Positions 1 to 5,688 of a stretch of 10,323 nt of DNA are shown here, piece by piece. The position numbers and the translations under genes were made by a program. The notes below the pieces were generated by a model. The model had not been told where the DNA came from. It was given only the letters and a program-made list of their open reading frames with translations, and did no database searches. The number at the start of each line of letters is the position of its first letter. The first letter of the stretch is position 1. Where the stretch lies: contig JAKQKF010000048.1 in the NCBI GenBank assembly GCA_029560815.1, forward strand, positions 1 through 10,323, given 5' to 3'. The stretch is from a bacterium. GTDB lineage: Bacteria; KSB1; UBA2214.

Positions 1-578
1 TCGCTTTCGAGCCACTCCAGCCCGGGGAGGTCGGCCTTTTCGATCTCGTGCTTGATCAGCCAGGGGGCGATCTGCTCATCGTGAAGGGACTGGTTCAAAA
101 GCCCCTGAATCTCTTCGGAGAGGAGTTCACCGGTGACGGCCGGGACGAGCTGCTCGTGGCCGCTGAGGGGGCAGCGGTCGGCTTTGGTCTCGAGATAGCT
201 CCGCACGCTCTGTTCAACAAAGGCTTCGATGCGGTCGCGTTCGGCGAAGCCGCGTTCCAACCAGGGGCGGATGGCCTCGGGGTTGGCGATGTAGACCCAG
301 GCCGGCAGCTTGCGGCCGGCGGCCTCGACCTCCACGATGCGGCGCTCGTAGAGCGAGCCGGCCGATTCGTACTCATCGAGCCGGGCGAGCAGGGCGGGGG
401 TGACACCGGCGAGAAGCCGTCCCTCGATATGGCCGCCGCGCCAGGGGACGGCGAAGGCGAAGGCGTTTTTGGGCTGAACGCGCCGGTAGTTGGCGAGTTT
501 GGCCGGAATGCCGGCGAGGGTTGTGCCGGTCAGCAGTCTGAAGTGGTGGTCGTCGTTGAGGGAACCGTAGACGAACAA
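1..578 (-). CDS. gamma-glutamylcyclotransferase (AIG2/GGCT-like) family protein, 3' end missing
   Basis: The reverse strand is open from the left edge to this point and the gene runs out of the window. The first residues give the FVYGSL signature of the GGCT/AIG2-like fold, which binds gamma-glutamyl substrates. Further on, LDEYE (residues 67-71) followed by SLYERRIVEV matches the family's LDxYEG...YxR segment, so Glu71 is the likely catalytic acid. Family members cleave gamma-glutamyl amines or dipeptides to 5-oxoproline; the substrate here is unknown. About 90 residues follow the expected end of the domain (around residue 100) and I do not recognise them. I chose the TTG at 578 because AAGGGGAG lies 9 nt upstream and the protein then begins exactly at the fold. 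An in-frame ATG at 674 would add 32 Pro-rich residues but has no ribosome binding site. It is transcribed in the same direction as the citrate-synthase-like gene, 165 bp downstream of it. Confidence 0.72.
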   Translation of the reverse strand, partial: MFVYGSLNDDHHFRLLTGTTLAGIPAKLANYRRVQPKNAFAFAVPWRGGHIEGRLLAGVTPALLARLDEYESAGSLYERRIVEVEAAGRKLPAWVYIANPEAIRPWLERGFAERDRIEAFVEQSVRSYLETKADRCPLSGHEQLVPAVTGELLSEEIQGLLNQSLHDEQIAPWLIKHEIEKADLPGLEWLES

Positions 579-587
579 GGCATCGAT

Positions 588-622
588 CTCCCCTTGAGGC
601 CGGGGGGAGGCCTCAAGGGGAG
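588..622 (-). promoter_or_regulatory. perfect 14-bp hairpin covering the ribosome binding site of the GGCT-like gene
   Basis: CTCCCCTTGAGGCC (588-601) and GGCCTCAAGGGGAG (609-622) are exact reverse complements separated by 7 nt. Read on the minus strand, the 3' arm holds AAGGGGAG, the ribosome binding site of the TTG start at 578, so the folded mRNA would bury it. Neither strand has a convincing U-tract immediately after the stem (the plus strand continues ACGCTTTTACC), so a classical terminator is less likely than a translational control element. If translation began at 674 instead, the repeat would lie inside coding sequence. Confidence 0.5.
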
Positions 623-683
623 ACGCTTTTACCGATGTTTTGGGTGCCGGATCCGTCCGGGCATTCACGACCATGATGAAGGC

Positions 684-706
684 CGCGCGGCGTTCGGCGC
701 CGCGCG
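684..706 (-). terminator. GC-rich hairpin downstream of the citrate-synthase-like gene
   Basis: A 9-bp perfect stem (684-692 with 698-706) encloses a 5-nt loop, TTCGG on the plus strand. It lies 38 bp beyond the stop codon of the minus-strand gene ending at 744. The minus strand continues GCCTTCATC, which is only mildly U-rich, so this is at best a weak or Rho-assisted terminator. Confidence 0.35.
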
Positions 707-727
707 CTCATGCGGGTGATGGAATGG

Positions 728-748
728 CCTGACCAGCGTGCGGTCAGG
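728..748 (-). terminator. short hairpin overlapping the stop codon of the citrate-synthase-like gene
   Basis: CCTGACC (728-734) and GGTCAGG (742-748) form a 7-bp perfect stem with a 7-nt loop. The stop codon TGA (746-744 on the minus strand) lies in the stem. There is no U-tract, so a role in 3'-end protection or Rho-dependent termination is as likely as intrinsic termination. Confidence 0.3.
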
Positions 749-2108
749 GAGTCTGATTAAAATGGAGCTGGAACTGCTGGTGCATCTCCTCCTGGGAGAT
801 CGCCGTCACGCGGCCGGCGGCGTACTGCGCCTCGATCCACTCAAAGATCTTGGCCACGCGCGGGTCGCGTTTGTCGACCGGCGCCTGGCCCTGCCGCTGC
901 AGCTGCTGACTGACCCAGTAGCCGACCCCGGCGATGCCGGAGCGGTCGGTGATATGGACGCCCAGCGGCCGGTTGAGGATCTTGCCGGTGTCGAAAATGT
1001 TATAGATCTCTTCGTTCTTGATCACGCCGTCGGCGTGGATGCCGGCCATGGTTACATTGAAATTCTCCCCGACAAAGGGGTAATTGGGAGCGATCACCGT
1101 GCCGATGCTGCGCATATAGTCGGCGATCCCGGTGATGGCGGAGAGGTCCATGCCGTTGGTCGAGCCTGTGAGCGAGGCGTATTCGACCGCCAGGGCCTCG
1201 AGGGGCGAGTTGCCGGTGCGCTCGCCGAAGCCGAGGATGGTGCCGTTGACCGAAGAGGCGCCGGAGAGCCAGGCGGCGACGCCGTTGATGTGCACCTTGT
1301 GGAAATCGTTGTGGCCGTGCCACTCGAGGTTGTGCGCGGGGATGCCGAATTCGCGCTGCAGGTAGTAGATCAGCTTGGGCACCGAGCGGGGCAGGGCGGC
1401 ATCGGCGTAGGGCAGGCCGTAACCCATGGTGTCGCAGAGGCGGATCTTGATGCGCAGGCCGCTGTGGGCGGAGAACTCCATCAGCTCTTCGGTAAAGGGA
1501 ACGACGGCGCCCCAAAAGTCGGCGCGGGTGACGTCCTCGTAATGGCAGCGGATCGCCTCGAGGCCGGCCTCGGCGGCGGCGCGGACCACCTTCATAAAGT
1601 CATCGAGCACCTGACGGCGGCTCTTTTTGAACTTGAGAAAGATATGATAGTCGGAGATCGAAGTGAGCAGCCCGGTCTCCTTGAGGCCGGCCCGGCGCAC
1701 CAGCTCGAAATCGGCGGGATTGGCGCGGATCCAGGCGGTCACCTCCGGAAAGCGGTAGCCCTTGCTCCGTACCTCCTCGAGGATTTCGCGGTCGCGGTCG
1801 GAATATATGAAAAACTCGGACTGGCGGATGACGCCGTTGGGGCCGGAGAGGCGGTGGATGAGATCGAAAAGGGTGGATGCCTGCTCGACGGTGAAGGGGG
1901 TGCGCGCCTGCTGACCGTCGCGAAAGGTGGTGTCGGTCATCCAGATCTCCGGGGCCGGCCGGGCGTCCACCGTCACACCGTCAAAGACGGTGCGCGGGAT
2001 CTGATCGTAGGGGAAAATATCGCGCATGAGATTGGGCTCTTCGACATCGATCAGGGGATGCCGGGGCTCCTTTGCTATCGTCTGCCATGGGGCTTTTGGT
2101 GTCGACAT
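744..2108 (-). CDS. DRE-TIM acyltransferase, Re-citrate synthase / 2-isopropylmalate synthase-like
   Basis: This 454-residue protein belongs to the DRE-TIM metallolyase superfamily, whose members condense an acetyl-CoA enolate with a 2-oxo acid. The signature DTTFRDGQQ is at residues 59-67 (catalytic Arg63, metal ligand Asp64). The metal-binding HGHND is at 264-268, and GFGERTGN (293-300) is the loop shared by isopropylmalate and homocitrate synthases. It ends shortly after the barrel and linker helices and lacks the C-terminal LeuA leucine-binding domain, which makes canonical LeuA (usually over 500 residues) unlikely. The N-terminal segment and the WMTDTTFRDGQQ context resemble, from memory, the Re-citrate synthase clade first described in Clostridium kluyveri, so citrate formation from oxaloacetate and acetyl-CoA is my preferred role. 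Isopropylmalate or homocitrate synthase remains possible. Start: ATG at 2108 has GGAGG 7 nt upstream; the open frame extends to 2231 without a comparable site. No leu or TCA genes adjoin it. Confidence 0.85.
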   Translation of the reverse strand: MSTPKAPWQTIAKEPRHPLIDVEEPNLMRDIFPYDQIPRTVFDGVTVDARPAPEIWMTDTTFRDGQQARTPFTVEQASTLFDLIHRLSGPNGVIRQSEFFIYSDRDREILEEVRSKGYRFPEVTAWIRANPADFELVRRAGLKETGLLTSISDYHIFLKFKKSRRQVLDDFMKVVRAAAEAGLEAIRCHYEDVTRADFWGAVVPFTEELMEFSAHSGLRIKIRLCDTMGYGLPYADAALPRSVPKLIYYLQREFGIPAHNLEWHGHNDFHKVHINGVAAWLSGASSVNGTILGFGERTGNSPLEALAVEYASLTGSTNGMDLSAITGIADYMRSIGTVIAPNYPFVGENFNVTMAGIHADGVIKNEEIYNIFDTGKILNRPLGVHITDRSGIAGVGYWVSQQLQRQGQAPVDKRDPRVAKIFEWIEAQYAAGRVTAISQEEMHQQFQLHFNQTP

Positions 2109-2262
2109 GGATACCTCCGTCTGCGCTGGTAAAGTGTTCAGTCTGCTCTCTTTACAGTTGGATGGAACAGACCGTACAAAGGATTCGCTCCCCTGACGGA
2201 AGAATATGCGGAGTGCGGCAAAATACGGCACCGGCGGCCTGGTGTTTTCGGCTCCGCGGTCA

Positions 2263-2934
2263 TCAGGGCTCCTGCACCTCGGTCAGGTGTTCAAGCGCGT
2301 CGCGCAAAAGCCGGTTGTCCGGATGGATCTCCAGCCCCTCCTGATAGGCGGCGATCGCATCACGGGTGCGGTTGAGCCGGAAGTAGACATTGCCCAGATA
2401 GAGCATGACATGGGGGTCGCGATGGCCGGCCGCAGCCAGACGCTGGAGATGATCGAGGGCGCATTCATAGGCCTGGTCGGCCATGCAGGCGAGGGCGGCA
2501 TGATAGTGACCGATGATCGATTCCTTGTTGCTCTCGAGCAGAGTCTCGAACGCGGTGCGGGCCTTGAAATAGAGTCCCTTGTGGTAATAGGCCATCCCCA
2601 GCCAATAGTGGCCCATGATCATCGCCGGCGAGGAGGCGATCGACTGCTCGAGGGCCGCGATGGCCTCATCGAGCCGCATCGCGCGGTAGTATGAGACGCC
2701 AAGATAGTAGTAGGCGTAGGGGAGGCGCGGATTGACACTCACCGCTTTCTGGAAAGTCTGAATGGAGGAATCGATCTTGCCGCGCAGGTAATATCCATTC
2801 CCGAGCATGAGCAGAGAACGGAGATCGGTGGGATCCTCGGCAATGTGCTTCTCCAGATCGCGGGTCAGGTCATCGAGCTGATCCGCTTCGAGAAGCTCCA
2901 TGTCATCCATCAGGCCTGACGATGTATCGCTCAT
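2263..2934 (-). CDS. tetratricopeptide-repeat (TPR) protein
   Basis: This 223-residue protein is made almost wholly of TPR units from about residue 20 to the end. Repeats are recognisable by their alternating small/aromatic pattern, for example LGNGYYLRGKIDSSIQTFQK, YYLGVSYYRAMRLDEAI, YWLGMAYYHKGLYFKA and LYLGNVYFRLNRTRDAIAAY, giving five to six units. There is no signal peptide or membrane segment, so it should be a cytoplasmic protein-protein interaction scaffold. The partner cannot be read from sequence. Start: ATG at 2934 has AAGGAG 8 nt upstream and is preceded by a near-consensus promoter; the longer open frame up to 3000 would overlap that promoter. It lies 154 bp upstream of the citrate-synthase-like gene on the same strand, so the two may be co-transcribed. 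The gap holds only a weak bulged hairpin followed by TATTTT on the minus strand. Confidence 0.85.
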   Translation of the reverse strand: MSDTSSGLMDDMELLEADQLDDLTRDLEKHIAEDPTDLRSLLMLGNGYYLRGKIDSSIQTFQKAVSVNPRLPYAYYYLGVSYYRAMRLDEAIAALEQSIASSPAMIMGHYWLGMAYYHKGLYFKARTAFETLLESNKESIIGHYHAALACMADQAYECALDHLQRLAAAGHRDPHVMLYLGNVYFRLNRTRDAIAAYQEGLEIHPDNRLLRDALEHLTEVQEP

Positions 2935-2971
2935 CTTGGTCTCCTTAAGATGCCGGCATGGCGTAGTGAGT

Positions 2972-3000
2972 ATTATAAGACCTTTGCCCTTGATAGTCAA
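2972..3000 (-). promoter_or_regulatory. sigma-70-type promoter of the TPR gene
   Basis: On the minus strand TTGACT (3000-2995) is followed after exactly 17 bp by TATAAT (2977-2972), a perfect -10 with a 5/6 -35. The predicted start of transcription is near 2965, giving a leader of about 30 nt with the AAGGAG ribosome binding site. The -35 hexamer lies within a 17-bp palindrome. Confidence 0.8.
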
Positions 3001-3003
3001 GGG
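2987..3003. promoter_or_regulatory. 17-bp palindrome over the TPR promoter -35, candidate operator
   Basis: CCCTTGATAGTCAAGGG has perfect 7-bp arms around a 3-bp centre. It fully contains the -35 hexamer of the minus-strand promoter and sits 10 bp upstream of the candidate plus-strand -35. Size, symmetry and position suit a dimeric repressor site. No regulator gene is nearby, so the binding protein is unknown. Confidence 0.45.
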
Positions 3004-3012
3004 ATATTTTCA

Positions 3013-3041
3013 TTGATTTTGTGCGCTAATAGTGATAAATT
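3013..3041 (+). promoter_or_regulatory. possible promoter of the SPOR-protein gene
   Basis: TTGATT (3013-3018) and TAAATT (3036-3041) are 17 bp apart, each matching four of six consensus positions. Transcription would start about 35 bp before the ATG at 3082. It is divergent from the stronger TPR promoter and shares its intergenic region. Confidence 0.35.
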
Positions 3042-3081
3042 GCCGTACATTGAATAACGCGACAAATCAAGCGAGAATTCC

Positions 3082-3645
3082 ATGAAAAAAGTACTCCTTT
3101 GTCTGTTCAGCGCCGGCAGCCTGCTTCTCTGCGGAGCCGCCCCGGCGCAGGAGCGCAGCTCCGCCCCTCAGCCGGCCCCGGCAGCAGCCGATTCGGCCCT
3201 CACGCAGCAGGAAGATTGGGATGCCGCCGGACTCGGCTCTTTCCTCTCCGATTTCACCACCGGCCGCGGCGAGGCGATCAGCGGCGGCGAACTGCTCAGC
3301 CGGATCAAGGAGAAGAGCGAGGTCGACAGCAGCCGGATGGTGGAGGGCTACCGCATCCAGCTCATGGCCACACGGGACGAGAGCGAGGCGAGGCGCGCCC
3401 GCGACGATGCCCGCTCCTTTTTCCCCGAAAACAGCTATCTGCTCTTCGACAATCCCTACTACAAGCTCCGCCTCGGCGACTGCCTGACGCGCACTGCGGC
3501 CGACTCGCTGCAGCAGCGCGCATCGAGCAAGGGCTTCTCCGGAGCCTGGATCGTCCGCTCCCTCGTGCATGAATTCACCCCTCCGCTGAACATTTTTTAC
3601 GCCCCGCCGCCGGATTCCAGCTCCGCAGATTGGGAAAACCCCTAA
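3082..3645 (+). CDS. secreted SPOR-domain protein
   Basis: This 187-residue protein begins with a signal peptide: MKK, a hydrophobic core at residues 4-18, then the type-I cleavage motif APA at 20-22. The Cys at 17 follows Leu, so it is not a good lipobox and a periplasmic protein is more likely than a lipoprotein. A Pro/Ala-rich linker follows. Residues 88-163 form a SPOR (Sporulation-related repeat) domain: GYRIQL, an acidic/arginine helix, LLFDNPYYKLRLGD, a second helix, then AWIV. SPOR domains bind denuded glycan strands of septal peptidoglycan, so a cell-envelope or division-site role is likely. A short proline-rich tail follows the domain. The ribosome binding site is weak (GCGAGA). The gene is divergent from the TPR gene and separated from yebC by 160 bp containing a separate promoter. 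The specific partner or enzyme activity is not evident. Confidence 0.85.
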   Translation: MKKVLLCLFSAGSLLLCGAAPAQERSSAPQPAPAAADSALTQQEDWDAAGLGSFLSDFTTGRGEAISGGELLSRIKEKSEVDSSRMVEGYRIQLMATRDESEARRARDDARSFFPENSYLLFDNPYYKLRLGDCLTRTAADSLQQRASSKGFSGAWIVRSLVHEFTPPLNIFYAPPPDSSSADWENP

Positions 3646-3660
3646 AATATTTATTGATTT

Positions 3661-3711
3661 TAAGCCAAATTTTTATTATATTTGACGCCTTTTTCCCCTT
3701 TGATAAATAAT
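3661..3711 (+). promoter_or_regulatory. promoter of the yebC-ruvCAB operon with A/T-rich upstream element
   Basis: TTGACG (3682-3687, 5/6) and AATAAT (3706-3711, 5/6) are separated by 18 bp. The 20 bp immediately upstream are almost pure A/T and resemble an UP element bound by the RNA polymerase alpha subunit. The predicted transcription start is near 3718, only about 14 nt before the leader ORF at 3732. Confidence 0.6.
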
Positions 3712-3731
3712 CTGCAGCGGATACTAATCGC

Positions 3732-3797
3732 ATGAAACTACTGCCGGTTTATGGTATCGCCCGTTATCCCGTCCAGGGATGGCGGGTTTATTTTTAG
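3732..3797 (+). CDS. candidate 21-residue leader peptide upstream of yebC
   Basis: An ATG at 3732 opens 21 sense codons closed by TAG at 3795-3797. The product would be short and rather hydrophobic: MKLLPVYG at the start, Pro at residues 5 and 13, Tyr at 7, 12 and 20, Trp at 17. The ORF contains the whole terminator stem-loop, and its stop codon is part of the TAGGAGG ribosome binding site of yebC, a geometry typical of leader peptides that control attenuation or couple translation. The weak point is its own ribosome binding site: only a GGA about 10 nt upstream, near the predicted 5' end. A chance ORF of this length is quite possible, and conservation would decide. Confidence 0.4.
   Translation: MKLLPVYGIARYPVQGWRVYF
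3760..3795 (+). terminator. intrinsic terminator/attenuator directly before yebC
   Basis: CCCGTTATCCC (3760-3770) pairs with GGGATGGCGGG (3776-3786) as an uninterrupted 11-bp RNA stem (two G-U pairs) with a 5-nt loop, followed by TTTATTTTT (3787-3795). This is a textbook Rho-independent terminator. It abuts the yebC ribosome binding site, leaving no room for another promoter, so yebC transcripts must read through it. It could simply end SPOR-gene transcripts, but a regulated attenuator fits better. Confidence 0.75.
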
Positions 3798-3805
3798 GAG
3801 GCACT

Positions 3806-4555
3806 ATGTCAGGCCATTCCAAGTGGGCGACCATCAAGCGCAAGAAAGAAAAGACGGACGCCGCCCGCGGGCGCGCGTTCACCCGGTTGATCAAGGAAAT
3901 AACCATCGCGGCTCGCCACGGCGGCGGCGACGAGAACTCCAATCCACGTCTCCGCACCGCTGTGCTGGCCGCCAAGGCAGCCAACATGCCGGCTGCCAAC
4001 ATCGAGCGCGCCGTCAAGCGCGGCACCGGTGAACTGCCCGGCGTCAACTATGAAGAGATCACCTATGAAGGCTACGGACCCGGCGGCGTCGCGGTCTATA
4101 TGGACGTGCTCACCGACAACAAGAACCGCACCGTGGCCGAAATCCGCCACCTGCTCTCCAAGTACAACGGCGCCCTCGGCGAATCGGGCAGCGTGGCCTG
4201 GATGTTCTCCAAAAAGGGCGTCATCCTGATCCCGGCCAAAAACACCACCGAAGATGACCTCATGATGACCACCCTCGACGCCGGCGCCGACGATATCGCC
4301 GCCGAAGAGGAGTACTTCCGCGTCACCACCGAAGTCGGCAAACTCGAGGCGGTCAAGAAAGCCCTCGATGCGGCCAAAATCGCCTATGAATCGGCCGAGA
4401 TCACCATGGAACCGGCCAACCAGGTCAAGGTCGAGGGCAAGGCCGCTGAATCGGTGATCAAGCTGATGGATGCCCTCGAAGAACACGAAGATATCCAGAA
4501 CGTCTATGCCAACTTTGACATCGACGAAAAGACCCTGGAAGAGATGGAAGATTAG
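3806..4555 (+). CDS. yebC: YebC/PmpR/TACO1 family regulatory protein
   Basis: The 249-residue product opens with SGHSKWATIKRKK, the hallmark of the YebC family, and continues with the conserved AAKAANMPAANIERAVKRG and YEGYGPGGVA segments and the SVAWMF core. It is full length for the family. Members were first annotated as transcriptional regulators (PmpR in Pseudomonas); the mitochondrial relative TACO1 and bacterial homologues have since been linked to translation, including relief of polyproline stalling. Start: the ATG at 3806 has TAGGAGG 3 nt upstream of its spacer and gives the exact family N-terminus; an earlier in-frame ATG at 3779 lies inside the terminator stem and is not used. It is first in an operon with ruvC (6-bp gap), a common bacterial arrangement. 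Its leader carries an embedded terminator and short ORF. Confidence 0.96.
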   Translation: MSGHSKWATIKRKKEKTDAARGRAFTRLIKEITIAARHGGGDENSNPRLRTAVLAAKAANMPAANIERAVKRGTGELPGVNYEEITYEGYGPGGVAVYMDVLTDNKNRTVAEIRHLLSKYNGALGESGSVAWMFSKKGVILIPAKNTTEDDLMMTTLDAGADDIAAEEEYFRVTTEVGKLEAVKKALDAAKIAYESAEITMEPANQVKVEGKAAESVIKLMDALEEHEDIQNVYANFDIDEKTLEEMED

Positions 4556-4561
4556 GCTGAC

Positions 4562-5059
4562 ATGGTGGTGATGGGGATCGATCCGGGCAGCCAGATCACC
4601 GGTTATGGAATGGTCTCCATTGCAGCCGGCGAGGCGCCCCGCTATATCGCCTGCGGGGCCATCCGCACCAGCAGCCGGGACGATTTCAGCGCGCGGCTCA
4701 AGCAGATCTATGACGAGGTCGCGGATCTCATCGCAGCGCACCAGCCCGACCAGGCCGCGCTCGAAGAGATCTTTTACGCCCGCAACGCCAGATCCTCCCT
4801 GCTGCTGGGTCAGGCGCGCGCTTCCGCCGTCCTGGCGGCTCTGAACAGCGGCGTGCCGGTCTTTTCCTATACGCCTGCGGAAGTTAAACTGGCGGTCACC
4901 GGCCGCGGCAACGCAGCCAAAGAACAGGTGCGCTACATGGTGGTGCAGCTGCTCGGAGTCACCTTTACGGGCGAGTCCCTGGATGTCTCCGATGCCCTGG
5001 CCATCGCCCTCTGCCACGCCCTGCGCTGGCAGAGCGGCTCGCGCACAACCCGATCCTGA
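4562..5059 (+). CDS. ruvC: Holliday junction endonuclease RuvC
   Basis: This 165-residue RNase-H-fold nuclease resolves Holliday junctions as a dimer after RuvAB branch migration. The four metal-binding acidic residues are visible: Asp7 in GIDPGS, Glu68 in ALEEIFYARN, and Asp141 and Asp144 in DVSDALAIA. The segment SSLLLGQARA and a basic GRGNAAKEQV region match the family's DNA-contact helices. Length is normal. The ATG at 4562 starts 6 bp after the yebC stop and has only a weak AGG, so translational coupling to yebC is likely. An ATG at 4571 would remove the conserved first beta-strand residues and is less likely. Confidence 0.96.
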   Translation: MVVMGIDPGSQITGYGMVSIAAGEAPRYIACGAIRTSSRDDFSARLKQIYDEVADLIAAHQPDQAALEEIFYARNARSSLLLGQARASAVLAALNSGVPVFSYTPAEVKLAVTGRGNAAKEQVRYMVVQLLGVTFTGESLDVSDALAIALCHALRWQSGSRTTRS

Positions 5060-5077
5060 GAAACGGTTGATCCGGCT

Positions 5078-5674
5078 ATGATCTCATTCGTCCGCGCCAT
5101 CCTGACCGACAAGCAGCCGACCCACGTCGTCGTGGAACGGGAGGGGCTGGGACTGGAAATTCTCATCCCGCTCTCCACTTTTACCGCCCTGCCGGAAGTG
5201 GGCGAGAGCGTTCTTCTCCATACCCATCTTCACGTCCGGGAGGATGCCCTCACCCTGATCGGTTTCGCCACCCCGGCAGAGAAGGAGCTTTTTCAGCTCC
5301 TGCTCACGGTCTCGGGCATCGGCGTGCGCTCGGCCCTGGCCATCCTCTCCGGCTGCCGGGTAGATGAACTCTTCACCTGGATCGCCCGCGGCGACGAGGT
5401 TGCGCTCACGCGCATCCCCGGCCTCGGCAAAAAGACCGCCCAGCGCATGATCCTCGATCTCAAGGAGAAGGCGGCCCAGCAGCTGCAAAAAGGCGGCCTC
5501 ACCGCCGTCCCCACTCCCGCCGTGGCGCCCCAACTCTCCGAGCAGGCCGTTCAGGCCCTGACGGCGCTCGGATTCAGCAAGCTCGAGGCGCAAAAGGCGC
5601 TGGAAAAAGCCGCCGCCCGGCTCGGCGAGGGCGCGGAACTGGAAGATCTGCTGCGTTCGGCCCTGCAGGGCTGA
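5078..5674 (+). CDS. ruvA: Holliday junction branch-migration subunit RuvA
   Basis: RuvA binds four-way junctions as a tetramer and loads RuvB. The 198-residue protein shows the N-terminal OB-fold (about 1-62, with LEILIPLSTFTALPEVGE), tandem helix-hairpin-helix motifs (VSGIGVRSALAIL at 78-90 and IPGLGKKTAQRMI at 113-125), a Gln/Pro-rich flexible linker (about 132-153), and the C-terminal three-helix domain (EQAVQALTALGFSKLEAQKAL) that contacts RuvB. It starts 18 bp after ruvC with no good ribosome binding site, suggesting coupled translation. Confidence 0.96.
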   Translation: MISFVRAILTDKQPTHVVVEREGLGLEILIPLSTFTALPEVGESVLLHTHLHVREDALTLIGFATPAEKELFQLLLTVSGIGVRSALAILSGCRVDELFTWIARGDEVALTRIPGLGKKTAQRMILDLKEKAAQQLQKGGLTAVPTPAVAPQLSEQAVQALTALGFSKLEAQKALEKAAARLGEGAELEDLLRSALQG

Positions 5675-5688
5675 GCTGAAGGAGCATT

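Noticed and set aside
48..719. 223-codon plus-strand open frame at the left edge
   Set aside because: It is the shadow of the GGCT-like gene on the opposite strand, which carries the recognisable FVYGSL and LDEYE motifs.
738..2132. 464-codon plus-strand open frame opposite the citrate-synthase-like gene
   Set aside because: It is antisense to a gene with clear catalytic motifs, shows no family motif, and has no ribosome binding site. Long antisense frames are expected from GC-rich codon use. The same applies to the long minus-strand frames at 3809-5017, 5551-6798 and 6762-8132.
2151..2179. Possible minus-strand promoter TTGTAC, 17 bp, TGTAAA in the gap before the citrate-synthase-like gene
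   Set aside because: Only three and four of six positions match consensus; too weak to annotate, though a promoter in this 154-bp gap cannot be excluded.
2109..2231. N-terminal extension of the citrate-synthase-like protein to 2231
   Set aside because: The ATG at 2108 has a strong GGAGG site and the upstream residues look non-coding.
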